DNA of 10,956 nucleotides, from assembly GCA_030611115.1 (NCBI GenBank), contig JAUWQK010000018.1:1-10956 (forward strand), written 5' to 3'. The notes below the pieces were generated by a model. It was not told the origin of the DNA, made no database searches, and worked only from the letters and a program-made list of their open reading frames with translations. Positions 1-6,692 of the stretch are shown in pieces; position 1 is the stretch's first letter, and every line of letters begins with the position of its first letter. Made by a program: the position numbers and the translations under genes. The DNA comes from Deltaproteobacteria bacterium. Lineage in GTDB: Bacteria; Desulfobacterota; Desulfobacteria; Desulfobacterales; ETH-SRB1.

Positions 1-91
1 GTGTTTCTTGGCGCCGAAATGGTCACGTTTTGTTCTATGTCACTTTTTTGTATTGCATCCGCCAAAGCACTTTGACAAACTTAGCTGATTA

Positions 92-142
92 CCTTCTACC
101 TTCAGCCTTCAGCCTTCAGCCTTCAGCCTAATTTACCTTCTA
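92..142. repeat. Tandem heptamer array (CCTTCAG) downstream of gyrA
   Basis: Four perfect CCTTCAG units run from 99 to 126, preceded in phase by a degenerate unit CCTTCTA (92-98). Another CCTTCTA lies at 136-142, just past the gyrA stop codon. Read on the minus (transcribed) strand the unit is CTGAAGG. A seven-base period excludes a coding repeat. The array lies in the gyrA 3' untranslated region and has no hairpin typical of a terminator. It resembles the short tandemly repeated repeats known from several bacterial groups; what it does is unknown. Confidence 0.85.
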
Positions 143-143
143 A

Positions 144-2585
144 CTATCCACCTGTAGTTACTTCTTCTTTCTCAATTAGCCCAACAGCACCCACAACTTT
201 TTCACCTTTATCCATATTGATGAGTTTTACACCCTGAGTATTGCGGCTGATAACTGATATGCCCTTAATATGCATGCGTATGATCTTGCCTGTATTCGTC
301 ATCAGCATAAGATCATCCACTTCCTCTACGAGCATTATTGAAACAACCTGTCCGTTACGCTCGCTGGTTTTTATTGTAATTACTCCCTTGCCGCCGCGTT
401 TTTGAACAGGATACTCGTCAATAGACGTTCTTTTTCCATATCCGTTTTCCGTTACGGAAAACAAGGTTTGACCATGGCTTAAAACTTCCATGCCTACGAT
501 ATAATCCCCGGCAGCAAGGCGCATTCCGCGAACACCTCTTGCAACACGTCCTAACGGGCGTGCATCTGACTCATGAAAGCGAATTGACTTGCCATTCGCA
601 GAACACAAAAAGATATTCATTGTGCCATCGGTCATCCTCGTTTCAATCAATTCATCACCAGGGGCCAGATTAAGTGCAATTATACCTCCGGTTCTGGGGT
701 GGCTGTAAGCCATAATATCTGTTTTTTTAATCAGTCCGTTTTTCGTTGCCATAAAAACATGGGAGCCGGGTTCAAATGACTTTACAGCAAGTACAGTAGC
801 GAGCTTTTCGTCCTTTTCAAAGTTAAGAAGATTGACAATTGCCTTACCGCGACTAACACGGCCATGCTGAGGAATTTCATAAACTTTACACCAGTAAACT
901 TTCCCCATATTCGTGAAAAACAGGAAGGTATGGTGTGTCGAAGCAACAAAGAGATGTTTAACAAAATCTTCTTCCTTTATCGCCATGGCGGTTTTTCCTT
1001 TTCCGCCACGGTGCTGGCTCTGATAAACTGTAATCGGGGTCCTTTTTATATAACCGCTGTTTGAAATGGTGACCACCATGTCTTCCTCAACTATCATGTC
1101 CTCTATAGTAATTTCCTTGGTGGAGGCGGTTATTTCTGTGCGGCGCTGATCCCCGAAATCATTTTGTATTTGTGTCAGCTCGTCTTTTATAATACTTTCA
1201 ACAATTCGTTCACTGGATAGTATTTCTTTAAATCTGGAGATGTCTTTAAGAATGTTTTTATATTCTTCTAATATTTTTTCCTGTTCAAGTCCGGTAAGCT
1301 TCTGCAGGCGCATATCAAGTATCGCCTGTGCCTGAATTTCGGTTAATTCAAATTTTTTAACAAGACGTATTTTTGCTTCCGCGGGTGATTTTGATTTCTT
1401 TATCAGGGAAATGACATCATCAAGATTTTCAAGCGCAATTTTCAAACCTTCAAGAATATGGGCACGGTCTTCAGCCTTTTTTAAATCAAACCTGGTCCGC
1501 CGAATAATTATTTCTTTGCGGTGGAGAATGAAATGTTCAAGAATTTCTTTAAAAGTAAGAAGCTCAGGACGGTTGTTTACAATAGCAAGAAAAATAATTC
1601 CAAAACTGCTTTCGAGCCTGGTATGTTTATAAAGCTGATTGATAACTACCTCAGGAATAAAGTCTTTTTTAAGACGAAAAACTATTCTCATCCCTTGTCT
1701 GTCAGATTCATCTCTTACAAATTTTATGCCTTCAATCTGCTTGTTTTTTATCAAATCTGCTGTATTTGCTATGAGTTTGGCTTTGTTAACCTGATAGGGC
1801 AGTTCTGTAACTATGATACTTTCTGTCTGCGTACTTTTATTTTTTTCAACCGCGGCCCTGCCTCGCATTCGGAATATCCCTCTACCGGTATTGTATGCGT
1901 CATATATCCCATTGGTTCCGTAAATAATGCCGGCAGTGGGAAGATCCGGCCCGGGTACGAATTTCATGATTTCCTGTATTGTAAGGTCAGGATTGTCAAT
2001 AATGGCTTTTATTGCTTCAATGATTTCATTAAGGTTATGAGGCGGGATGTTAGTCGCCATGCCGACCGCTATGCCGGATGATCCGTTAATTAAGAGATTC
2101 GGAAATTTTGATGGAAGAACAGATGGCTCTGTTAAAGATTCATCATAGTTTGCAGCAAAATCAACAGTTTCCTTCTCCAGATCCTCTAACATCTGATGTG
2201 CAAGTCGCATCATCCTGATTTCAGTATATCTCATCGCGGCAGGAGGATCTCCATCTATAGATCCAAAATTACCCTGTCCGTCTATTAGTGGATATCTAAG
2301 AGAAAAATTTTGTGCCATGCGAACAATAGTGTCATAAACGGCGGTGTCTCCATGCGGGTGATATTTACCTATGACATCACCAACGATACGGGCAGACTTT
2401 TTATATGGTTTATTCCAGTCGTTTTTCAACTCGCGCATGGCAAATAGAGAGCGACGATGTACAGGTTTCAGCCCATCACGCACATCAGGAAGTGCTCGGC
2501 CTATAATAACACTCATGGCATAATCGAGATAAGATTTTTTCATCTCGCTTTCGATGCTTATCTCGGGCAGTTTTTCTGTTTCCAT
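144..2585 (-). CDS. gyrA: DNA gyrase subunit A
   Basis: Breakage-reunion subunit of the cytoplasmic A2B2 type II topoisomerase that introduces negative supercoils using ATP hydrolysed by GyrB. The 813 residues hold the N-terminal winged-helix/tower domain and the C-terminal six-bladed pinwheel. Catalytic Tyr120 sits in AAMRYTE (Tyr122 of E. coli). The quinolone-determining region reads [10 protein letters not shown], with Thr81 at the Ser83 position and Asp85 at the Asp87 position. The GyrA box is QHRGGKG (524-530), which marks gyrase rather than ParC; a second box-like QKRGGKG lies at 728-734. The protein ends shortly after the last blade and lacks the long acidic tail of the 875-residue E. 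coli protein. The ATG has AGGTGA seven bases upstream. The stop codon is TAG. A 69-base gap holding a heptamer array separates it from the upstream transporter gene, so co-transcription is possible. Confidence 0.98.
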   Translation of the reverse strand: METEKLPEISIESEMKKSYLDYAMSVIIGRALPDVRDGLKPVHRRSLFAMRELKNDWNKPYKKSARIVGDVIGKYHPHGDTAVYDTIVRMAQNFSLRYPLIDGQGNFGSIDGDPPAAMRYTEIRMMRLAHQMLEDLEKETVDFAANYDESLTEPSVLPSKFPNLLINGSSGIAVGMATNIPPHNLNEIIEAIKAIIDNPDLTIQEIMKFVPGPDLPTAGIIYGTNGIYDAYNTGRGIFRMRGRAAVEKNKSTQTESIIVTELPYQVNKAKLIANTADLIKNKQIEGIKFVRDESDRQGMRIVFRLKKDFIPEVVINQLYKHTRLESSFGIIFLAIVNNRPELLTFKEILEHFILHRKEIIIRRTRFDLKKAEDRAHILEGLKIALENLDDVISLIKKSKSPAEAKIRLVKKFELTEIQAQAILDMRLQKLTGLEQEKILEEYKNILKDISRFKEILSSERIVESIIKDELTQIQNDFGDQRRTEITASTKEITIEDMIVEEDMVVTISNSGYIKRTPITVYQSQHRGGKGKTAMAIKEEDFVKHLFVASTHHTFLFFTNMGKVYWCKVYEIPQHGRVSRGKAIVNLLNFEKDEKLATVLAVKSFEPGSHVFMATKNGLIKKTDIMAYSHPRTGGIIALNLAPGDELIETRMTDGTMNIFLCSANGKSIRFHESDARPLGRVARGVRGMRLAAGDYIVGMEVLSHGQTLFSVTENGYGKRTSIDEYPVQKRGGKGVITIKTSERNGQVVSIMLVEEVDDLMLMTNTGKIIRMHIKGISVISRNTQGVKLINMDKGEKVVGAVGLIEKEEVTTGG

Positions 2586-2603
2586 TCTATATTCACCTAA
2601 AAA

Positions 2604-2638
2604 TTCAGGGTTCAGGGTTCAGGGTTCAGGGTTCAAAG
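2604..2638. repeat. Tandem heptamer array (TTCAGGG) upstream of gyrA
   Basis: Four perfect TTCAGGG units occupy 2604-2631, followed by a decayed unit TTCAAAG (2632-2638) and further drift (GTTCATGG). It fills most of the 69-base gap between the transporter stop and the gyrA ribosome-binding site, so it would be in the gyrA leader or between two cistrons. On the minus strand the unit can be written CTGAACC, differing from the array downstream of gyrA (CTGAAGG) only in its last two bases. Confidence 0.85.
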
Positions 2639-2654
2639 GTTCATGGTTACAAAA

Positions 2655-3737
2655 CTATTTTCTTATGGGCTCAATCATTTTTTGATAGCTGGAATGATAA
2701 ATATCCGTTAATGTCAAGAATGCTGTCACAACAAGCGGACCATAAATTATGCCCAGGATTCCGAATAATTTCAACCCTCCAATTATGGAAAAAAATACTA
2801 AGAGCGTATGCATTTTAACGCGTTCGCCAACCAGCTTGGGTTTGAAAACATATTCAATTGTACCGGACAGAATTAAATAAAATATAATAAAAAATATGCC
2901 CGCGGCAACCCTTCCTGTTAAAAAAAGATAGACAGTTGCAGGAATAAATACAACTCCAATTCCGATAATCGGGAGAAATGCGAGCAGAGCCATAATTACA
3001 CCCCACATAAAAGGCGATTTTAAACCGAACATCATAAAAACAAAACCACCCAGTGTCCCCTGAATCAAACCGCCCAGCCCATTGCCTATTAGAATGGCTC
3101 CAGCCATATCCTTAAACTTTTGAAATAGTTTTTCATTTTGTTCATTTGGCAGAGGAGAAAGACCAATTATGAACGATACGATTTTATTTCCGTCAATAAA
3201 CAGAAAATAGATTATAAGTAGCATGAAAAAGAAGTTTATTAATAGTTTAAACACATTTGAAGCTATAGCGCTGGCTTGCTCATACAGGAATAGGCCGACG
3301 ACTTTGCCCAGTTCGGAAATCGCTTTGTTGAGTTCTTCTCCAGTGAGCTTAATGTTGAAGTTTGATAGTATATTGTTTGCACTTTCCAGAACTCTGCTGC
3401 TTTCAAGAATGCTTTTAATCTGTTTGCCTAATACAGCGCTTTTTGCTGTAAGATACAGTTCGTAAGCCTCATTGGATAAAATACCCACAAAAAAGACTAT
3501 AGGAACAAACAGGACAATAAATATAATGATACAGGTTAAAAATGATGCAAAAGGAGGATTTATTTTATTTTTAACTTTTATAAATCTGTAAACAGGGTTG
3601 AAAATACCTGTAACAACGGAAGCGAGAACAATAATTGATATGAATGGCCAGAAGAGCCAGCCTATCATGAACGTTGAAACAAGAAAAATGGCAAGAAAAA
3701 ACCACAGAATAATATCACGGGGAGTTTTATTCTGCAT
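2655..3737 (-). CDS. AI-2E family (PF01594, YdiK/TqsA-like) membrane transporter
   Basis: Polytopic inner-membrane protein of 360 residues, the normal length for the family. Hydrophobic segments are visible at about 10-30, 31-47, 65-88, 160-182, 212-237, 244-273, 277-294 and 311-342, with a soluble amphipathic region between about 90 and 150. Family hallmarks are the glycine-rich GNGLGGLIQGTLGG (218-231), AFLPIIGIG (253-261) and the C-terminal PKLVGERVKMH...GILGIIYGPL (300-335). Members export diverse small molecules or ions; autoinducer-2 export is shown only for some, so the substrate cannot be named. The ATG has a strong GGAGGT three bases before it. The gene ends in TAG, 69 bases before gyrA. 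Its upstream spacer is occupied by a MITE-like insertion, which could affect expression. Family assignment is firm, substrate unknown. Confidence 0.93.
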   Translation of the reverse strand: MQNKTPRDIILWFFLAIFLVSTFMIGWLFWPFISIIVLASVVTGIFNPVYRFIKVKNKINPPFASFLTCIIIFIVLFVPIVFFVGILSNEAYELYLTAKSAVLGKQIKSILESSRVLESANNILSNFNIKLTGEELNKAISELGKVVGLFLYEQASAIASNVFKLLINFFFMLLIIYFLFIDGNKIVSFIIGLSPLPNEQNEKLFQKFKDMAGAILIGNGLGGLIQGTLGGFVFMMFGLKSPFMWGVIMALLAFLPIIGIGVVFIPATVYLFLTGRVAAGIFFIIFYLILSGTIEYVFKPKLVGERVKMHTLLVFFSIIGGLKLFGILGIIYGPLVVTAFLTLTDIYHSSYQKMIEPIRK

Positions 3738-3836
3738 AGCACCTCCAGTTCCCCCTCACTCATCACTCAGCGGGGAGGGCAAGGGGCACAATTGCGGAAT
3801 GGCTTGCTTTAACAGAAGAGCCATGGGCTGTTATAC

Positions 3837-3978
3837 GAGACCTTTGCAAAACGTCCCCTTTTGCCCAATTTTTGTGTCAGGCTCAAATTTTAAGCCTCGA
3901 AATACTCAATGTATTCCTGCATTTAAAATTTTCGCCTTCCTTGAACTTGAACAAAATTGAACATTTTCCAAAGGTCTC
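3837..3978. mobile_element. MITE-like palindromic element with TSD
   Basis: A 142-bp non-coding element bounded by imperfect terminal inverted repeats. The left end begins GAGACCTTTGCAAAA and the right end, reverse-complemented, begins GAGACCTTTGGAAAA; similarity extends at 25 of 32 positions. It is flanked on both sides by the 5-bp direct repeat TATAC (3832-3836 and 3979-3983), as expected of a target-site duplication. The two arms stay partly complementary to the centre, where AATAC-TCAAT-GTATT (3901-3915) forms a hairpin at the element's midpoint, so either strand could fold into one long imperfect hairpin. No transposase fits, so it would need a transposase in trans. The source IS family cannot be identified from this window. 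Confidence 0.8.
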
Positions 3979-4014
3979 TATACGAAAGATATATAGACTT
4001 GAAGGACAGGCTCT

Positions 4015-4173
4015 TTACCTGCCGACAAAAATGCCGGCTGTTAATAAAAGAAGGAATTCAAATATAAATACAGCAGGATAGCTGTCGCCAAATAGAGCAT
4101 AAACAATTCCGCCGCCTATAACTGCAGGTACACCAAAAAAAACCAAGATTCCCAATTTCCTGCTTATATCCAT
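4015..4173 (-). CDS. Small two-helix membrane protein, 52 aa, unknown function
   Basis: A short reading frame that starts MDISRKLGILVFFG and ends TAGIFVGR before TAA. It has two strongly hydrophobic stretches, about residues 8-28 and 34-50, joined by a short polar turn (GDSYP), so a helical hairpin in the inner membrane is likely. The N-terminal Arg/Lys suggests that the N-terminus stays inside. An AGGAGG Shine-Dalgarno (4183-4188) lies nine bases before the ATG, the strongest ribosome site in the window, and this is the main reason to accept such a short gene. I do not recognise the family. It lies between the amidase gene (155 bases upstream) and the MITE. Alternatives are a toxin-like or stress-type small membrane protein; nothing distinguishes these. 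Confidence 0.7.
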   Translation of the reverse strand: MDISRKLGILVFFGVPAVIGGGIVYALFGDSYPAVFIFEFLLLLTAGIFVGR

Positions 4174-4182
4174 TTCTATAAA

Positions 4183-4188
4183 CCTCCT
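4183..4188 (-). promoter_or_regulatory. Ribosome-binding site of the 52-aa membrane protein
   Basis: Reads AGGAGG on the minus strand, nine bases before the ATG at 4173. It is a perfect Shine-Dalgarno core and supports the small gene as translated. Confidence 0.75.
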
Positions 4189-4254
4189 GTCAAAAAAGTC
4201 CGCCTGAATGGCACTAAGTTCATGTAAAACCAGTATGTTAAAATTTAAATAAAT

Positions 4255-4308
4255 ATGATTGAAATCATTTTAGAAAATCTTTATATCAATAAATCATAAT
4301 CAAGTAAA
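4255..4308 (-). promoter_or_regulatory. Possible promoter with palindromic site ahead of the 52-aa gene
   Basis: On the minus strand, TTTACT (4303-4308) and TATAAA (4280-4285) are separated by 17 bases, acceptable as sigma-70-like -35 and -10 boxes. Just downstream is the perfect palindrome ATGATT-TC-AATCAT (4255-4268), placed where an operator could act. The DNA is very AT-rich, so chance resemblance is likely, and the implied leader of about 100 bases is long. Confidence 0.2.
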
Positions 4309-4327
4309 GAGAAAACATATAAATTGA

Positions 4328-5215
4328 TTATTTTTTACCATATAAAATGCGCTTGAGTTCACGACAAGTAAAGTGTGGTTCATCATCTCTCAGGTAGGGA
4401 AGCAGAATTTTTTTCCGGCGGAGTAAATCTCTCGAAATTTCAGCAAAAATCATATCTGGTTTATAAAGTGCGGCTTTGGCAATTTGTTTACCAAAAGGAT
4501 TAATTATTTCGCTTCCTCCCCAGAACCGATAAGGATCATCCTCATCTTTTTCCGTATTTTTCACGCGCTCTCTTTTTTCAAAATAACGTTCAATACCGAC
4601 ACGGTTTACACATATATTGTAAATTCCAAATACGCGCGAATAGAATCTATTTATGATTTCCCAGCTTTCAATATTGTTGAATTCGCTTCCCATAGAACCT
4701 TGGGATGAGTTTAAAATAGTTATAAATATGTCTGCTTTCTGGCATATTCCAAGATAAGGCAGGGCAGGGTGCCACATGTCGTTACAAATAAAAACGGATA
4801 AATTATAGCCAAGCAACCTGAATGTTGATACTCGTTTCCCATTAGAAAAATATTTTCTTTCTTCAAATACTCCATGGTTTGGTAAATTTAACTTGCGGTA
4901 TGCAAATAGAACTTCTCCATCGACAGCAATAAGCGCAGAGTTATAAAAATTCATAGATTTGGACTCTTCAATAAAACCGACTATTGCTGCTGTTCCTTTT
5001 GTTGCGAGCGCTATTTTTTTTATTTCTTTAGACTCTATTTTAAGAGCCACTTCATGATATTTTTCTCCAACAAAATATCCTGTCAGTGCCAATTCCGGGA
5101 ATACAATCAGATCAGCTTTTTTTTCTTTGGCATGATGGATTTTTGAAATTGTATCTTCAAGGTTTGCCTTAATATCAAGCAATATAGGATCGGTCTGATA
5201 AGTAGCGACTTTCAT
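4328..5215 (-). CDS. Nitrilase-superfamily carbon-nitrogen hydrolase (probable amidase)
   Basis: Cytoplasmic alpha-beta-beta-alpha hydrolase that cleaves amide-type C-N bonds through a Cys thioester; 295 residues, full length for a single-domain member. The catalytic triad is visible as Glu41 (VFPELALTGY), Lys108 (YRKLNLPNHGVFEE, with the second Glu at 119) and Cys144 (VFICNDMWHP). The C-terminal GGSEIINPFGK (233-243) is also typical. The LPN-GVF-E signature resembles the glutaminase domain of glutamine-dependent NAD synthetase, but no synthetase domain follows. A strongly charged insert (about 210-229, rich in Lys/Glu/Asp/Arg) splits the usual NRVG...FWGGS connection. AAGGTG eight bases before the ATG is a fair ribosome site. 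It sits 262 bases after the methyltransferase cluster on the same strand and could hydrolyse an amide from that pathway; that role is inferred. The substrate (amide, carbamoyl compound or amidated amino acid) is unknown. Confidence 0.9.
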   Translation of the reverse strand: MKVATYQTDPILLDIKANLEDTISKIHHAKEKKADLIVFPELALTGYFVGEKYHEVALKIESKEIKKIALATKGTAAIVGFIEESKSMNFYNSALIAVDGEVLFAYRKLNLPNHGVFEERKYFSNGKRVSTFRLLGYNLSVFICNDMWHPALPYLGICQKADIFITILNSSQGSMGSEFNNIESWEIINRFYSRVFGIYNICVNRVGIERYFEKRERVKNTEKDEDDPYRFWGGSEIINPFGKQIAKAALYKPDMIFAEISRDLLRRKKILLPYLRDDEPHFTCRELKRILYGKK

Positions 5216-5269
5216 TTGCTGAGCACCTTTTAATTTTGAAAAATATTATCAAGTGGCTGAAATATTAAA

Positions 5270-5286
5270 CAGCTAATCAATAGCTG
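5270..5286. other. Perfect short hairpin upstream of the amidase gene
   Basis: CAGCTA-ATCAA-TAGCTG forms a perfect six-base-pair stem with a five-base loop, 55 bases before the amidase start codon. It could be an operator half-site pair or a weak RNA hairpin. There is no following T-run in either direction, so it is not a clear terminator. Confidence 0.3.
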
Positions 5287-5302
5287 CACAGTCCAAAGTT
5301 CT

Positions 5303-5371
5303 GTCATTCCTGCGAAGGCAGGAATCCATAACCCATTGATTTTGCTGGATTCCCGCCTTCGCGGGAATGCC
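5303..5371. repeat. Inverted pair of dRS3-like hairpin repeats
   Basis: Two 25-bp units face each other: 5303-5327 contains ATTCC-N10-GGAAT, and 5347-5371 contains ATTCCC-N8-GGGAAT. The second matches the dRS3-type consensus known from Neisseria and similar dispersed repeats in many bacteria. Reverse-complementing the second aligns 22 of 25 bases with the first. Each unit is itself a hairpin with a CGAAGG or CCTTCG core, and the pair can also fold together. They are enclosed by an outer 12-bp inverted repeat, GTCCAAAGTTCT (5291-5302) and AGAACTATGGAC (5416-5427), 11 of 12 matching. They lie in the spacer between the second MttB gene and the amidase gene and could stabilise or terminate the upstream transcript. 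Confidence 0.8.
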
Positions 5372-5477
5372 GATTCGGTCAATAGGATATTTCTTTAAAA
5401 TTCATGGAGTTAGAAAGAACTATGGACTTTTAAGTCAATAGATAATTAGCGAAAAATAGTCAATACTCAGGTATAAA

Positions 5478-6656
5478 TCAGTTTAAAAAAGATTTGCCTG
5501 TATTTTTCAAGGTATGGTCATCGCGCATATAATTGGGTTGGCTGCTATTGCGTTTAATAGCATCGAAACCTTCAGGATCATAAGGTTCAATTTCATAGTC
5601 AGGAGCCTGGTCGGGTCTGGTTTCTTTACAGAGAACTATATGTTTTTCAAGCTTTGCTATGGAAAATGAAACGAGTTCCTTTAAAAAACCAAAAGCATGC
5701 CTCATTTGATGGAAGCCGTATTTTTTCATCAATGCATAGCCATTAATCGCGTCCTTCTCGGACTTTTCATTTGGTTTTTCCTGACTTGTTGTACATGCAG
5801 TCTGTATGGAAGGGATGTTAAGTTTTTTGTTTATTTTTTCTAAAAGAAGATTAGCGATATTGTGGGATACCATACCAAGATCAACAGAATAGTTTTTCTG
5901 AATATTAGCAATGGAAGGCAGGCCTGCATCAACGACCATTATGCCTGGATTAACAAGTTGAGCAAGGGTTATCCCGAATAAGGCTTCAGCATGAGTCAAA
6001 GTCAAGAGTCCGGACATACTATAGGGCGCTGAGAGTCCCGCCATGGGCATTGTTGAAACATATATAGGGATGCCCTTGCGAACACAGGATAGAAAAGGAT
6101 TTATCATTCCTTCTATAAGATTCAGCGGGCTGTTTATGATGGAAAACTGTACTGTCAGTTTTCCTCTGGTTTCATGAACCTGCTGAACTCTTGCTATTCC
6201 TTCGTCAGTTACGGCTGCAACGTATATTGGCTTTGAACAATTTTCAATTATTGTATCTATTACTTTTACTTCCTGGTTTCTTATCAATACCCCTCTTGCC
6301 ATAAAATTTATTATTTCTGTTTCATTTACTATTTTTGCTATTCCGGCAAGGTGTTCGAAGGTAGGGACTACCAGTTCACCAGAATTGTCATCATAGACAA
6401 ATGGTGCTGTACCTCCAACACCGAATGAGTTTTCTGGAATCCAGTACTTATCTCTTTTGGGAGCGGTGCTAATTGCCTGTTCAACTAGTGGACTCAGAAT
6501 ATGAAGATGGCCGGTAGTTTCATCAAATGCAGCCAGACCGGTATCTTCAAAAATCTGCCTGACTTCAGTAGATGCACACTTCACTCCTACTTCTTCCAGG
6601 ATCTTTAATGCGTCCTGATGTACTTTTTCCAAAAGATTACAGTTTTCGAGATCCAT
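5478..6656 (-). CDS. Short MttB-family (trimethylamine methyltransferase-like) protein, non-Pyl
   Basis: A TIM-barrel methyltransferase of the MttB/MtgB family (PF06253), whose members move a methyl group from a quaternary or tertiary amine to a corrinoid protein. Family landmarks numbered from the ATG: HQDALKILEEVGV (13-25), GGTAPFVYDD (81-90), PMAGLSAPY (204-212), THAEALFGI (221-229) and the late H-A-F-G-F-L stretch (320-325). The frame is unbroken with no internal TAG, so it is a non-pyrrolysine member. At 392 residues it is well short of the usual 470-500 and stops just after the HTLKN stretch, missing the usual C-terminal segment. I chose the ATG because GGGAG lies five bases before it; the frame also allows a TTG at 6689 (403 residues) with GGAG seven bases upstream. 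Last gene of the cluster, nearly abutting the FAD gene and in the same frame. Substrate and corrinoid partner are not visible. Confidence 0.87.
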   Translation of the reverse strand: MDLENCNLLEKVHQDALKILEEVGVKCASTEVRQIFEDTGLAAFDETTGHLHILSPLVEQAISTAPKRDKYWIPENSFGVGGTAPFVYDDNSGELVVPTFEHLAGIAKIVNETEIINFMARGVLIRNQEVKVIDTIIENCSKPIYVAAVTDEGIARVQQVHETRGKLTVQFSIINSPLNLIEGMINPFLSCVRKGIPIYVSTMPMAGLSAPYSMSGLLTLTHAEALFGITLAQLVNPGIMVVDAGLPSIANIQKNYSVDLGMVSHNIANLLLEKINKKLNIPSIQTACTTSQEKPNEKSEKDAINGYALMKKYGFHQMRHAFGFLKELVSFSIAKLEKHIVLCKETRPDQAPDYEIEPYDPEGFDAIKRNSSQPNYMRDDHTLKNTGKSFLN

Positions 6657-6661
6657 TTTTT

Positions 6662-6666
6662 CTCCC
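6662..6666 (-). promoter_or_regulatory. Ribosome-binding site deciding the start of the second MttB gene
   Basis: GGGAG on the minus strand, five bases before the ATG at 6656. It favours this ATG over the upstream in-frame TTG at 6689, whose GGAG is made by the Trp-Ser codons at the end of the FAD gene. Confidence 0.55.
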
Positions 6667-6692
6667 AAAACTCGCAATGTTGTATTCAAAAA

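Noticed and set aside
1..91. Open frames running off the left edge on both strands, about 25 codons each
   Set aside because: Neither has a start with a ribosome site or a recognisable protein motif within the window. Too little sequence to call a gene or a remnant.
1521..2081. A 186-codon plus-strand reading frame inside gyrA
   Set aside because: It lies entirely antisense to well-conserved gyrA sequence and shows no recognisable domain; a shadow of the gyrA codon pattern.
92..2638. Heptamer arrays as a CRISPR or coding repeat
   Set aside because: The units are seven bases with no spacers, far below CRISPR repeat length, and a seven-base period shifts frame at each unit.
3751..3790. C-rich and G-rich stretches just upstream of the transporter gene as a terminator or hairpin
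   Set aside because: CCCC and GGGG can pair but the bases between do not continue the stem, and no T-run follows.
4176..4223. A 15-codon reading frame on the minus strand ending two bases before the 52-aa gene, a possible leader peptide
   Set aside because: No Shine-Dalgarno before its ATG, and its last codons are simply the strong ribosome site of the next gene. Chance is the simpler explanation.
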